DNA from: Psilocybe azurescens
Lineage: Eukaryota > Basidiomycota > Agaricomycetes > Agaricales > Agrocybaceae
Direction of reading: 5' to 3'
Assembly: GCA_023853785.1 (NCBI GenBank)
Contig: JAJIRX010000846.1
Coordinates: 62,001 to 126,000 of the forward strand
Length of the DNA stretch: 64,000 bases
The translations under genes were made by a program, and so were the position numbers. This document shows, in pieces, positions 45,232-57,329 of the stretch. Position 1 is the stretch's first letter. Every line of letters begins with the position of its first letter. A model generated the notes under the pieces. The model saw nothing but the letters and a program-made list of their open reading frames with translations, made no database searches and had not been told where the DNA came from.

Positions 45232-45853
45232 ATGAAGCTATTCGCCTGGATCTCTGCTGCTCTTCTTGCCACGGTTGCTCTTGCCGACGAGGCCAAGACC
45301 CCTCCTACAGAGCTGCAGATTGACACGACATACTTGCCAGAGAACTGTGTGACGAAAGCGGAGACTGGCGATCGTATCAAGGTCCACTACGTGAGTTCAT
45401 CGAAGCAGTCATTGGATATCAATAAGAGCTTTATTAAACATGCTATATCCAATCAGACTGGAACACTGTTCTCAAATGGAAACAAATTCGATTCCAGTCT
45501 TGACCGCGGACAGCCCCTGCCTTTGACGCGTAATGTTTTCGAACTTCTTAAAGTTGCAAGCTTATCTAATTTGTTATATGTAGTCGGTATCGGCCAGGTC
45601 ATCAAAGGATGGGATCAGGGTCTCCAGGGAATGTGCGTCAATGAAAAGCGCACGTTAACCATCCCTGCTGAGCTTGCATACGGTTCGTCTATCTCACTTC
45701 TCCAAAACGCGTTCCCCAAATACTAAGTTTATTCTCTCTCCTGAAACAGGACCCCGTGGCTTTGGAAGTATTATCCCCGCCAACTCTGCCCTCGTATTCA
45801 CGGTCGAGCTCGTCGATCTGGAGTCCACCGGTAAGGCTCGCGAAGAGCTGTAA
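45232..45853 (+). CDS. FPR2: ER-type FKBP peptidyl-prolyl isomerase (FKBP2/Fpr2-like)
   Basis: Catalyses proline cis-trans isomerisation during folding in the secretory pathway. A signal peptide ([18 protein letters not shown]) is followed by the FKBP domain in four exons. Spliced pieces are GDRIKVHY joined to [20 protein letters not shown], then [20 protein letters not shown] and [20 protein letters not shown], and finally [18 protein letters not shown]. The key FKBP residues are present: the FDSS Asp, VIKGW with the core Trp, and the Tyr of LAYG. The protein ends REEL, comparable to RTEL of mammalian FKBP2, which suggests ER retention. Intron donors are GTGAGT, GTAATG and GTTCGT. About 140 residues; the frame is clean. 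Confidence 0.9.
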
Positions 45854-48800
45854 AAATACAAAACCAACCCCCAACTCGGTTGCTTTCTATCGATGATGAT
45901 GCACCTAATTTATAAAATTGCCAGTGTGGTACAACAAGCCATGATATCCTCAACCTCTGCATGCCTTCTCAAGCTTAGACGTAAGCTATGGCGTGCTCGA
46001 AATCATGTGTTGTGATGGAAATGGGGTCAACGAGCCGTGCGCGTTTCTTCTTCATAGGCTGATGGTTGGTAATATAAGATTACAATCCGAAGAGATTGCG
46101 TTTGTCAGATCGCTGAAGTCTGCACTAAGAGCTATACTTCTAGCGTTCTTTCACGACGATTCTTGCAAGGGGTGAGGGCCGAGGAGAGGAACGGAACCTC
46201 TACAAAAATAAAGGCCGCGGTCAGCCGTTAACTTAACGTCGCCCTTGATTTGACGATGTTCCTTTCTTTCTGGTATCCGTGGCAAGTCACGATGGAAGGC
46301 TCACAAAACTGAGAATATGAAACTCCTCTGGCCATGCTTATCACGCTCTCATAAGTTACACCCTGATCTAAAAATAGCACAAAGGAATCTAATAGAAACT
46401 TTACTTCAATTCTAGTGCTCAACGAAATTCGCGTCCGCAAAATCCGTGTGTGCCTAACCTCACCTTAGTTCCTTGTAAGCAAGGGTTTTAGGGAGGGTCA
46501 AAATTCTATACATCCCTGTCATCGCAACATTTTATTTAACATCTTCGCATACATGCCGCACCTTGTAATATTGTTTTTGGCGTGAGCCGCCAGCGGGTGG
46601 CAATTCACTCTAGTAAGAGCTATACACACATTTTGTTATCTAATATCCCTACGTTTTCAAACCAATTTCGCCTGCAGAACTCAGACAATGACCCAGTTGT
46701 TGGAAATAAGATAACAAACGTGATAGCGCCTCGCCACAATCACTGTGTAGCGCTCCGGTTCCTTGGTATTTCGTACGCATATTCAATCTCATATTTTGGT
46801 TCATTAACAGTGCATTACTGCGCCACTCCTTTGTAGTATACAATACATTTTATTTCGTAGATTCGGGGCTTACGAGTTCTTCGTCATCTTTCTTTGCGGC
46901 ACGCAATGTACTCATATTAGTTTCTATTTACTTCGTAGATACGAGACTCGGTTATCGCATACATTATATACGAGACTTCGATACGAGCTCTCCTCAGTCG
47001 TTTGCTTCGGGTGAGCACTATTCTTACTTACTATATTTCAATCGTTGTACTAAATTACTACCTAGCGCATCTATTCTAGGTAAATATAAATGCATTCTCA
47101 GTCGTTTGCCTAGCAAACAACTGAGTGTATCTATTCTAGATTCTTACGCCAGGATCGTAATGGTCTATCTAATATGCTTTTTTTTTTTTTCAATATCTCT
47201 ATCCAACCGACAGTTGAGAGCATTTATTCTGAACAACCCCCAATTTGAAAGGCCCGAATGGAGACAAAAATGTGCGTGTTATAAATAGCTGACTCTCAAA
47301 AAATAGTTAGAAAGGAGGACAAAGGGAGGCTCAATTTTGGAACAACCCTATGTGTAGCACCATAGTCACCTGTATTGCGCCATCTATAGCTATCTAAACA
47401 TAAATGTGCGTATGTTTTTAGCCACAGGATCTTTTACTGAAGTACTGGAGGTAAGTAATTTGGGACCATCTCTTGGAATATCCTCGGTACCGCTGTCCGC
47501 AGCAATGGGCATATATTTATGAATGTTGGAGCGGTAAATCTTCTGATAGACTGATACTATGGTGCCGCAGCATTTCTATTTTTAATGGCTGATCTTTGAG
47601 GCGCTACATACGAAGATTTAAAAGTCTTACGTTGGATATTCTAATTGGTGTTCTATTTGGACCTACAAGGATCAAGTGATATAGGCGATGAACGCCGGCT
47701 CGAGAGCGAGCTGTCGGCGTATTGTCGCGGGTACGGCTAGCTATCCGGCTGACTAGTAAGTATATGTTATTCGAATATGAAAAGAACTGGAGGCTCTTGC
47801 GTTCATGTGCGGTGGCGGCTCGAACTTTGCGTCGGCTTGCTTGCTCGAGTCTCTGCCAATGCAGCCTCAGAATTCCGTTCCGCTCGACCAGGTCACATGG
47901 GATTTTATATCTGTTGATTGTGAGCTGAAAGTCTAACATAGCTATGCAGCTTGAAGTTAAAATTGGCGCACGTATGCGGGCTCTCGTTCGCCGTCTGGGA
48001 CTGTTGTGGCTTTTTAAAATAACTGAGTATTTATATCACTGTCATTAGCCCCTTGTCGCTCCGTCGTTCATTCCGCTTTACCCGCAGGTACTAAGGGTGC
48101 CTGGTAGTGTAACGGAACCCAATTATCCATGTTCATATTCATGATCATGATCACGGGCTTACGTCTTTGTGCAGACGTTGTTTGAAAAAACTTGAGCTAT
48201 ATTTGAGCGTATGCAGTACACACTGCGACCGACATTGGTGTGCCAGGATCCCGTTTATTCCTGTCAAGGCAGGGCAAGATGCCCGGCCAAGGGAAAGGTG
48301 GAATTCAGAATGAAATCGACTCTGCTGTTACGGTTATAAGCACATTGTGTGCCTGGCTTTTGCTCTCGGAATGAACTCACTTACTTCAATTGATATATAC
48401 TTAGACGCCAACGGCCTCTCGAGGCCGTGTTCCCCTGGAATTTGTATAGGGTGCCGTCGGCGTCGATTTGATCGCTGCCCAGTGACAAGAGATATGTCCG
48501 GATACCCATATACGGGCTTACTGAGTTACTGAATGGGTTAACCGGTTAGATCTGAGGCGCGTCATTCCGAAAGCGAGCGAAAGCGCTAGCATACAAGCCT
48601 CGAGGCCATGGTCTACGCTTCTGGGTCTGTAGTAGTAAGTACCTACAAGTCGAATGTGATCCAAGGTTAAGGATCCTTCAGGGTAATTAATCTATCGATA
48701 ACTTTCGTAATTTCATCATATCTTGTGAAGTGCACAAATCCGCGAGGCCTCGGTCGAGGCGGAGGTAGGGTAGGCCATTCTGATTCTTACCGTTCATTAC

Positions 48801-50778
48801 ATACCTGTCGCTTCCAAAATATGCGGAGAATAATACTATGTAACGGGCTGAGGAAGAGCTTGCAATTGCGCTGAGTTCTTTTCGTAGACGGCTGTTATCC
48901 AGGTGGCTGTATAGTATTCGAAGGATCCATTAGATTAGGGAGTTTACTTCACTGATAAACGTACGTCATGCAGATAAGTATCTGACTTCAGAGGTGTGTA
49001 CATAAAGATAAAGAAAGGAAGGGAACAAGAAGCTGATCAGATTTGTTTTCATTAAATTACATGACTGTAATTAGGGATGGTTACGAGTTTTGTATCTTCA
49101 AAAATAACTATGGACAACCAACTACTCGGGTTACGCCACAGGTGAACCGGTGACACATGTTTTTGACATCATGGACATGGCAAAGTTCGGAGAGTGTCCG
49201 ATGAGTCGCGAATGATCCTGAGTCCTGTGCTGCCTGAGTCCGGACCCTCAAGGTCTGGGGAGGCCTGAGGACGAACTGAGAACATGATAACATAGTGAAG
49301 ATCTATTCGCGGAAGCAGAGCCGCAATTATGAAGCGCGGGTGGGAATGACATCGGCGACTGCCAGTGTGAGCCAGAGAGGGGTTCTCCCGCACAATGAGG
49401 TCGGCCGCTTGAGCCTTGAGGGGTCCTTCGTATACTCGGGTTCTATCCTTGTGGAGGGGGCTCTCGTGATCATGAACAGATGTGAGAAATGATCATGAAC
49501 AAAGGGAGGGAAAATTAGATTAGAAAGAAGATGATTTGATGCTGGTGGGAGTGATCAATGAAACGGGGTGGTGGTGCGCCCGGCATGTCCTGATGATCGT
49601 GGCTGCCGCCAGCTTTTGTTCCAGATGATGTATGTATTTTAAGTGATGTCAATGGTCGCACTGGTGCTGCCGCCAGAGCAGTGAAATGCACGGTCGAACT
49701 TAACTTACGCCTGTCAGCCAAAGAGTTGCTGATTATCATTTCTGAGATGCGTGGTGAACGTTCACCGTGTGGCATTCCGGAGTACGTATGCAGCCCTATG
49801 TGTGACAGGGGCGCTATATGTCAGTCAAGACATAAGACTTTGTTCTTGAGAAAAGTTGTCGATGGTTCGCCTCGATCGCTTGAAGAGGAATAGTGGAAAA
49901 CGAGACGAGGACAAGAAGACCAGAGGCCCAAGTGTGGCATTGGAATATAGGATATGTTCTACCCGAAAGAATAGACCCTCTTTTTTGAGCCTCTTGTATT
50001 TTCCGGGTGGGATAATTTTTCTGACGCTTCGGCCGCCGCCGTTTTCAGCGTTCATCGTAGGCGCAGAAGGTGAGATTGAGAACAGCAGATATTCTGCGTA
50101 GTGCGACTGTTACTTGGTTTTGACCGGCAATATCAAGGGATTGTTCCAAGCCCGTTATTTAGAGAATGACGCCAAGTATGATGAGATCAGAGGGTGGATC
50201 CCCAGGGATCCCCACATGTAGGCGGAGTAAAGCGTCCATTCGTCCAAGCAAGCTCAAATTTCATACGCAGCAGTTGGAATGAGAGGCAATTTCCCAATTC
50301 AGAATGAATGTGAAGAGGGGTTGTCCTGGACGACCAAAGAACTTTTTAAAAAAAAACATCTGCTGGGAAGCCGATCACTGGCTCAAAATTGTTTGACGAG
50401 GGCTTGGCACTAGTACCATAATTGCAAGGCTTGACTTTGTTGAGTTATCCAGTTGTATTTGAGATTTAGTCGGCGTAGAAAAGAACTAGTCCTTATATGA
50501 CTGGTCTTATAGATGAGAACTGCTTCTCTGGCGTGTGTAGATTTACAGGGGGGAACTAGAGAGTGGATGACGGCAACGGGAATAATTCAAAGTCCGCCTT
50601 GGTGGTGGTAATTTGGCCCTCATTCCGTGACTACGCTGTCCTTGTTATTCTCCTTCCCTCCCTTCCTCCTCCAAACCTTTTTTAATAACTGGGCCCTTTT
50701 TCTGTGTTCCCCGCCACGACGGGCCTCATAGATTCTTCTTCGTCTTTGGCGTCGTAATTCACTCCTTTAAATCCCCAA
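45854..50778. other. Long gene-poor region with repeat-like sequence
   Basis: Nearly 5 kb without a gene I can support. ORFs are short and the base composition varies. It contains the candidate LTR-like stretch listed separately, a T13 run at 47178-47190 and short GC-rich palindromes near 48410-48430 and 48745-48775. A minus-strand ORF at 47939-47604 has no recognisable domain. Confidence 0.5.
46829..47160. repeat. Possible degenerate repeat or solo-LTR-like sequence
   Basis: Two internally repeated motifs occur as diverged direct copies: TTCGTAGAT-containing segments at about 46855 and 46932, and CTCAGTCGTTTGC at about 46994 and 47098. The second set is followed by ATCTATTCTAG repeats. The arrangement suggests old repetitive DNA, but no TG...CA boundary or target duplication could be fixed. 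Confidence 0.25.
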
Positions 50779-52649
50779 ATGTTGTACCTGACCTCTGATG
50801 ACTTTCCAATATGTATGTCACCCCCTTTTCCCAACCTCACCTGCTCTTTTTAATGCCTTTCACCCAAAGTTGTTCCTTTTGGTGTCATCGGGTGAGTTCA
50901 CAGCGGCCAGCGTGCATCGTGCACCCGGCGTGGTGGGGTTGGCTGACACAAATTTCCAGGTTCTACCGGTACCTATGGTATCTAATTCGTCTGGCAGCAG
51001 CTGCTGCATATCGCCCTGTCCCACTACCCGAAAATCCCACGTATATCGCCTCTGAAGATGTAACCATCATCGTCCCCACAATCGACGCTGGCGAGGAGTT
51101 CAAGGAAGCCGCCAATAGCTGGCTTGTTGGCAAGCCTAAAGAAATTCTCATCATTACAGAGGAAAAAATGCTAGGTCCTCTACAAGATCTCGCCAACCAA
51201 GTCGACCCAGAGCGGATACGAGTCCTTACTGTCCCCTTTGCCAACAAGCGATTGCAGATGAGCCACGGTATCAAGAACACCACGACCGACATCATCGTTT
51301 TTGCCGACGATGACGCCATTTGGCCCCCACCATGTTGCCCTACATGCTGGCATGCTTTGAGGATCAGAAGGTCGGAGGCGTGGGCACCAGTCAGCGCGTA
51401 CAGTCGGTTGGTAGCAAGATGACAGTTTGGGAAGTGCTCGCCGCATTCCGCTTGACTATCCGAAACATCGAAATTGCGTCTTCAACCCCACATTGACGGC
51501 GGTATACCCTGTCTTTCTGGACGTACGGCCGCTTATAGGACCGTCATCCTCAAGGACCCAGACTTTTTGCACGGTTTTACACACGACTATTGGTTAGGAA
51601 AATATCAGCTCAACTCAGGCGACGACAAGTTTTTGACACGTTGGATGGTGAGTCACGGATGGAGCACATATGTGCAATGCTGTAAAGAAGTGGAACTTCT
51701 CTCGACTATGAAACCCAATTGGCGATTCCTCAAACAGGTCCTCCGTTGGACCAGAAATACCTGGCGTTCAGATCTTCGCAGTCTCTTCATGGAGAGATAT
51801 ATCTGGACGTCGCATCCTTATGTTGCTTATACTATGGTAATTCGCTTTGCTTTGTTCAGTTCGTTTCGAGGGCTGACACATCTCAGGTGGACAAACTCTT
51901 TAATCCTCTCACGCTCCTAGTGGGGCCATGTCTGGTATCGTACCTGATATACAAGAGCACCATTCCAGTCGACCAAGGCGGATATCATCTACCATGGTGG
52001 TAAGTATATCATGTATGTCTCAAAAACAAAGCATTCTCACTTTTTTCTCTTTCCAGGAACATCCTCCTATCGTACTTTGTCTGGCTATCAGCTACACGTA
52101 CACTCAAGCTCATGCCCCATCTCTGGCATGAGCCATCGCACATCATCTATGTTCCTGCATTCATTCTTTTCGGATACTACTTCGCAATCATGAAAATTTA
52201 CGCCCTTTGCACATTACACGAGGTACGTGGCCCTTGACTAAAATAGCTCTTCCATTCATTCATCAATTAACCAACGTGCGCCTCGTTAGACCGGTTGGGG
52301 AACTCGTGCAGGTATCGGTGATGCGAGTGCTGCCACCGCTGCCCTCGACGCCCAGGACAGGCTGGAGGACGAGAAACACCTCAACCACAACATCAGCAAC
52401 AGCATCAGCAACAACCCATACCAACAGCACCACCCGCCTTATAGCGCCACGACGCCGAATGAACAGTCGCCCTTCCGGGACGACGATCCCGCGCCCTCTC
52501 CGTACCGTGACTATCCGAGCACGCCAAACACCGCTGGGACGCCTGTCTATGCCACGAGGAACACGGGGCGCAAGACGAGCACCGGGCAGCGGCGGAGAGG
52601 CGGGGACGATGAGAATGGGGTGGAGATGCAGGTCGGGTATGCGAAATGA
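50779..52649 (+). CDS. GT2 polysaccharide synthase, Cps1/hyaluronan-synthase-like (two frame breaks)
   Basis: A processive, membrane-bound glycosyltransferase that polymerises sugar nucleotides; the product here is unknown. The start MLYLTSDDFPI splices (50815-50872) into FVPFGVIG and then (50911-50960) into FYRYLWYLIRLAAAAAYRPV. The catalytic domain shows VTIIVPTIDAGEEF, a DxD-type VFADDDAIW, DGGIPCLSGRTAAYRT, SGDDKFLTRW and the QxxRW motif QVLRWTRNTWR. TM segments follow (NPLTLLVGPCLVSYLIY). After three introns comes FILFGYYFAIMKIYALC and TGWGTRAGIGDAS. The tail is Asn/His/Pro-rich, ending VEMQVGYAK at TGA 52649. The frame breaks at C5 51324-51328 (one C missing) and C4 51486-51489 (one C extra); opposite slips inside one conserved domain. 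It resembles the Cryptococcus Cps1 group by layout. Confidence 0.82.
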
Positions 52650-52782
52650 GGACGGGATGAGTGAACGGCGGGTATGCGGTGGGTGGCGGCGCTGCGGGGA
52701 GAATGGATGCTCGTGTTGTGCTAGTGTGCGTGCGGTTGTGTCTGATTAGGCTGAGGCCTTGTGCACCGGGGATGCGGAGGGG

Positions 52783-52803
52783 GATGATGATGATGATGAT
52801 GAT
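52783..52803. repeat. GAT trinucleotide repeat
   Basis: Seven GAT units in a row, downstream of the GT2 gene. Confidence 0.85.
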
Positions 52804-53009
52804 TGGCCAGAGGTCGTTAAAGAAGCTTTTGATCGGATTGGGACGCTTGCGGTTGGGTGTGGCTTGACAGTGGACAGCGGCGGGAAGAAGGGCCGAGGAA
52901 CATGGAGCCGCAAAGACCTCTACAAAGAAGGGAAGGCAAAAGACGGACGACAGAACTGGAAAAGAAAAACTGGAACACTTGACTTGTGATCACATGGATT
53001 CATGCCCCA

Positions 53010-53900
53010 GCTTGAACTTTTTACCACCTAACTTTGTTCCTTTCTTTTCGAAGGTCACTTTCCTTTTCTTCTATTCTCTCCCTTTCTGTCTCGTAGTTCC
53101 AACTGTTTGCTTATAGACCATGCCACCCTCGGCGAACGAGGTGGTGATATATTTATTCGTTTCATTTGCCACCGGGACAATCCTTCTCCTTTTCGTGATT
53201 AAAACATTTATTTTTGCGACTTTGGACTATTCACCTCATCTTTTCTTCTCACCTCTTCGTTCTTCCTTCACCGCATTGCCTCGGCCTCGTACACTCCGCA
53301 TTCACCATGTAACGTGACCCTGGCTTCTTTCTTTCTTTTGCGCCTTATCCTCCTTTTTACTCTCCTCACTTTTCTTTTCTTCTTCATTTCTATTACCCCT
53401 TAATCACCCCGAGTCTGTTCTCTCTTCCTTTTACGACCACCCCATACCCCCATACCCTTCTCCAATTTCTCTCTCTCTATCTCGCATTATCCGATATCAT
53501 CCACTACATTGTGTGTCACTAGCAACATACTTCATACATACACCCACATCAGCACCAACACCATCCATCAATAAACGCATACTTCGACATCCTCCCTTTT
53601 TCCCTTCCTCCCCCTCCGCCCTTTTTCGTATTGGTATTTTATTATTTTTTCTTCTCTTGCCCCCTCTTCGTGTCTCGGCACCCTTTACCCCTCTTGTCAC
53701 GACCCCTATAGCCCCAGCCTCAGCCTCCTTTATCGTACCGTACCACAGGCATACAGAATAACTTTTTCGAGTGGAAGAATTTTTCTGCAGTTTTGGACTA
53801 AGTAATACCTTGTTTCCGATACGAATATTCAATTTCCTTTTCTTTTCTCCTCTCTTTGTCTACTCTATCGTCTTTGTCTTGGTCTCTATCTCCATCTCTC
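53010..53900 (+). repeat. Pyrimidine-rich (CT) tract
   Basis: Nearly 900 bases dominated by C and T on the plus strand, low-complexity in places (CTCTCTCTATCTCG, TTCCTCCCCCTCCGCC). It ends near a 3'-splice-like GACATGCAG. Mushroom promoters and leaders are often CT-rich, so it could belong to an unseen plus-strand transcript. Confidence 0.5.
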
Positions 53901-54411
53901 GTTGACATGCAGGCTGGTTCGCATCAACGAGTTCTCCAGGCTCCTTGCCGGAGGGAGAATGTGTGCCAAGCTTTGTTCAACGGAGCGACTGACACCCGTA
54001 TGTAACTCTTGCAGGCTTTTCTCTTCTGATGTCGTCTTAGCTATAATTCTAGAAACTAGAACACTTTCAAGGCTCGATCCTCGGTGAACATTCAACGTTC
54101 GACGTTCGAACTTCGCATTTCCGGTTATTTTTAAGCGAAGCGATCATGCCGCATGCCGTATGAGCGCGTTGTTAACCGCCGGCCGTTCTGACGCCCCATC
54201 AGCGTCAGTCAAGGTTCAAGAGTCAAGAGCTAAGAGACTCAAGCTTCAGCGCTATGTGGCTTCAAGCTCCTAGAAGCTCCATGCGTTCATACCAAGTCCG
54301 AGGCTGGTTGCTTTCCAACCTTCCACGTCTGCGTTCATTTGATGCTTGAATGACAAAACGTCAACAACAAACGGTAAAGAGTAGATATATTTGTAATCCT
54401 TGACGACTAAG

Positions 54412-55109
54412 GCCCCATTCGGGATCCCGGTTTTTGTCGGTTTTTGTTGGTTTGGTTAGGGTTAAGATTGTCACAAACCGACATGACAAGTTTTGATCGG
54501 TTGGTCACATTCTGGTCACACGGAGTAACACGCGTAAAATGGCCCTCTAGGCTAATCAGATAACACTCAATCTTCATTTTCACTGCTTTTATATTGGTTC
54601 TAAGCCCTCATCTGACAATGGTAAGCATACAACGTCAGGATAACACTCATAAAAGTCCTTCATCTCGTAAAATCCATGAACAAAAACATAAAAAAGCGGC
54701 CCTATGCCTACTTGGAGCAATTTCTGGGGTCATTTCAGCTACTATTACTTCCCATCTTGCTTCTGCTTTTGAGGCTTTCAACGAGCATTGAGCCACAGCT
54801 TGAATTCCAGGAAGCTCAAGGCACAGAGGGCCATTTGCAGCTTTTGGCATAATAGATATGGTATATAGATTTATAGATTATTTAAAGGTAGTGTGTTGAC
54901 AGTTGTCAATGTTTAGCAGAGTGGGAGGGGCGGGATAATGAATGTGACAATTTATGACAACCAGACTAACCCAAACCGAGGGTTGCCAAACGCACGTTCG
55001 GTTAGGTTTTCGGCCAAAATTGGCCGTTTGGTTAGGTTTGGTTAATTTTTCGATTTTGGCAGGGAAACCGAGATCAAACCGAGTCGTAACCGGGATCCCG
55101 AATGGGGCC
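54412..55109. mobile_element. MITE, Tourist/PIF-Harbinger-like, with TAA target duplication
   Basis: A 698-base element with perfect inverted termini. The left end is GGCCCCATTCGGGATCCCGG and the right end is its exact reverse complement; the match also includes the next two inner bases (22 bp). It is flanked on both sides by TAA (54409-54411 and 55110-55112). A 3-bp TWA duplication and GGCC-type ends are characteristic of PIF/Harbinger elements and Tourist MITEs. Interior ORFs are under 70 codons and lack transposase motifs, so it is non-autonomous. Subterminal copies of GGTTTGGTTAGG-like sequence occur near both ends. Perfect termini suggest recent insertion. Confidence 0.85.
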
Positions 55110-55112
55110 TAA

Positions 55113-56460
55113 CTAATCATGTTGTTTCGTTACTTACTCAGACTCATATAGGCATTTGCCGCTGAGATTAAAGGTGACCCACATGACAAGGCGTGGTTAT
55201 TTCTGGTGGGATTTATCGAATATCTGTAACAAAATTGTAGGTGATTAGATGGCTGTATCGTTCAAGGTTTATCTAATTCTCTTGGAACCAACTTCGGACT
55301 GACTTTTGTCCAAATTAAATACGTACTTACCCTGGGATAATTCTCGATACCGCGCCCTGCTTATTCTCCTCCACTAGTAGTTTTGACGTTACTGTGAGAG
55401 AAAAAACGTGGATTCTGTGCTAACTTAGAACGAAAGTTTCCCCATGGCCTCATGCGGGCGTTAGCTTTCGATGGCTTGAATTGCCTTTTACGGGAGTAGG
55501 GATCACACCTCGTGCCTGATATTTGTACGGCAAGTTACTGCGGAAGAGTATAGGCTCACATCACTATGTGTATTTTTGCGAAGTATCAGAATGTTAGGAT
55601 ACCGTAGGATTAGGCGAAAAGTTTGGGTTAAAGGCTTGGCGAGGAGATAATTCATGGAAGTATCTGGATCAATGAGCGATATTCCGGATATGTCACATGT
55701 AGCATATTCTCCCATCCTTCTTGATTGTTGCGTGATTGCAATCCATTTATAAGTTGGATAAGAGTGCCGGATACAGTGTCCCCCGTGAGTATGTATGCAG
55801 GTAGGAGTCCCATGGTGTAGTACTAGCCGTGGAAACAGTTACCATTCTTCTTCATTTTTGAAATTTAGTGCTGCGGGATTTTGTGAAAGTGTTCATTGGT
55901 CGATAAAATGCGTTCATCGCGCGATGAGACGCACTGCCAATGCGGTATGCGTGCCGGTATGCCTGTACGAGGTAATTAAAGAATCTGTCATGAGCGTTCT
56001 TGCATCTTGGTCGGCAAGAATGTGTGAAATCTATTTTTAGACTAGACTTGGAAGGATCGACTTTTCGTTTAGAATAGCACGAAGATAAGTCGTTTGCGGC
56101 TCTGCCGTTCTTGATTGTTCTTGATTCGAGTTTAGGAAAGAATAATGTGCTCATTCCACACCTCAGACTCTCATTCTGCAAGATGCGTATCGAATCTTAA
56201 TTGTAATTCACATTTTCAACTTTGCATTTGCATTTGCACTTTTACCAGGCACGGTCGAAATTGTTCAATTTCAAACATCAGTTACAAATGCATAATGGAA
56301 AAGTGCTAGAATGGCGATGGTATGTTAAATGAAATCTTCAACCCTGTATAGTTATCGACCGTCCGCCGTGCGAAGATTCCCAATTCACCTCCTCTCATAC
56401 AGCCCGGCGAAGTCGGCCACCCATTGCACGGTATAATCGCTGATAATAAGGATATCGAGC
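55113..56460. other. Intergenic, no gene recognised
   Basis: About 1.35 kb between the MITE and the next F-box copy. ORFs are short and unrelated to known families. Confidence 0.5.
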
Positions 56461-57329
56461 TCAACTAGATGTCGGAGACCTTGGTGCCCATCTGAGTCGT
56501 GGTGGTGTATCGGGGTCTGTGTAATTGCAGAGAAGTGAAAATGCAAGAACTAGGTTTTCAGACAGCGACAGAACAGAAATGACGTCTGAGATAGCCAATC
56601 CCTCCAGTTTTCGTGGATTTCCTCCAAGAGAGAGATGAGTCAGCTGAATATAAGGTACGCCAGAGACTGCTGGATGAGCCCACTTAGTGAAAGGCACTCC
56701 AGCTGCATTGTTTGCGACGCCGGCGAAAAGATTGAATTCTCGCAAAAGGGGCGAATTTTTCCAAATGGTTGAGGGTAGTGAGGCCGCCAATGTGGTCGCC
56801 GGAACTTTCAGGCTTATATCGGTTCGTAATATGAAAGTCTCCAGCCGAGGTGCCAGAGAGGTGTGGTTCAGTGTTGTCAAAACACAGCTGTCAAAATTTC
56901 CGATTTCGATATCGACACTTCTCCATCTGTGTAACTCACGCAATAGTCGTGAAAGTAACTCTGGATCTGTCCGATCGCTCGATGCGCTATCTACTATAAT
57001 GGTCGAAGGTCTTTCTCTAGACCTCTCAAGCCATAGATCAACCAATTCAAAACGAGGAAGCATAGCGGCGCACTCCCAACCTTTCTGAGGATCGCGTTTA
57101 GTAAGCAGTTGGATAGATATTGTCCTTCACAGGGCACTATTTGGAAGTGCGACTTGCCTCCAATGTCTCACGTTTGTGACACGGCAACGGCGGTATGATT
57201 TTGCGTTGGCAAGGCGTCAATGCTTCCCATGTTTGCATTGGGAAGAGCGAACAGGAATATTTCATTCCATAGCTCGACTGGGAGCATAGTAACGTTGTTG
57301 AAGGATAATACACGGTATGTCTCAGACAT
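56461..57329 (-). pseudogene. F-box/LRR-like gene, truncated and interrupted (copy E)
   Basis: Starts MSETYRVLSFNNVTMLPVEL at 57329, with the F-box LPVELWNEIFLFALPNANMG. The second F-box half is broken: SQT, then, one base over, RHWRQVALPNSAL, followed by TGA where a Trp (LW) is expected. An open frame then gives MLPRFELVDLWLERSRERPS and an LRR-like region (LETFILRTDISLKVPATTLA, YIQLTHLSLGGNP) that stops at 56461. It lacks the C-terminal 150-200 residues seen in copy G. The shift, the in-frame stop and the truncation suggest a real pseudogene, though the first two could be sequence errors. Confidence 0.6.

Larger units (their letters stand above)
52650..54411. other. Intergenic with long pyrimidine-rich tract
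   Basis: About 1.8 kb. A short GAT repeat lies at 52783-52803. From about 53010 to 53900 the plus strand is strongly CT-rich. No gene model could be supported; a 65-codon ORF at 53120 is unconvincing. Confidence 0.5.

Noticed and set aside
47604..47939. Minus-strand ORF in the gene desert as a transposon protein
   Set aside because: No reverse transcriptase, integrase, RNase H or transposase motif could be read in it.
53120..53317. 65-codon plus-strand ORF in the CT tract as a small membrane protein
   Set aside because: Its hydrophobicity follows from the pyrimidine-rich composition (Leu/Phe/Ser codons); no conserved feature seen.
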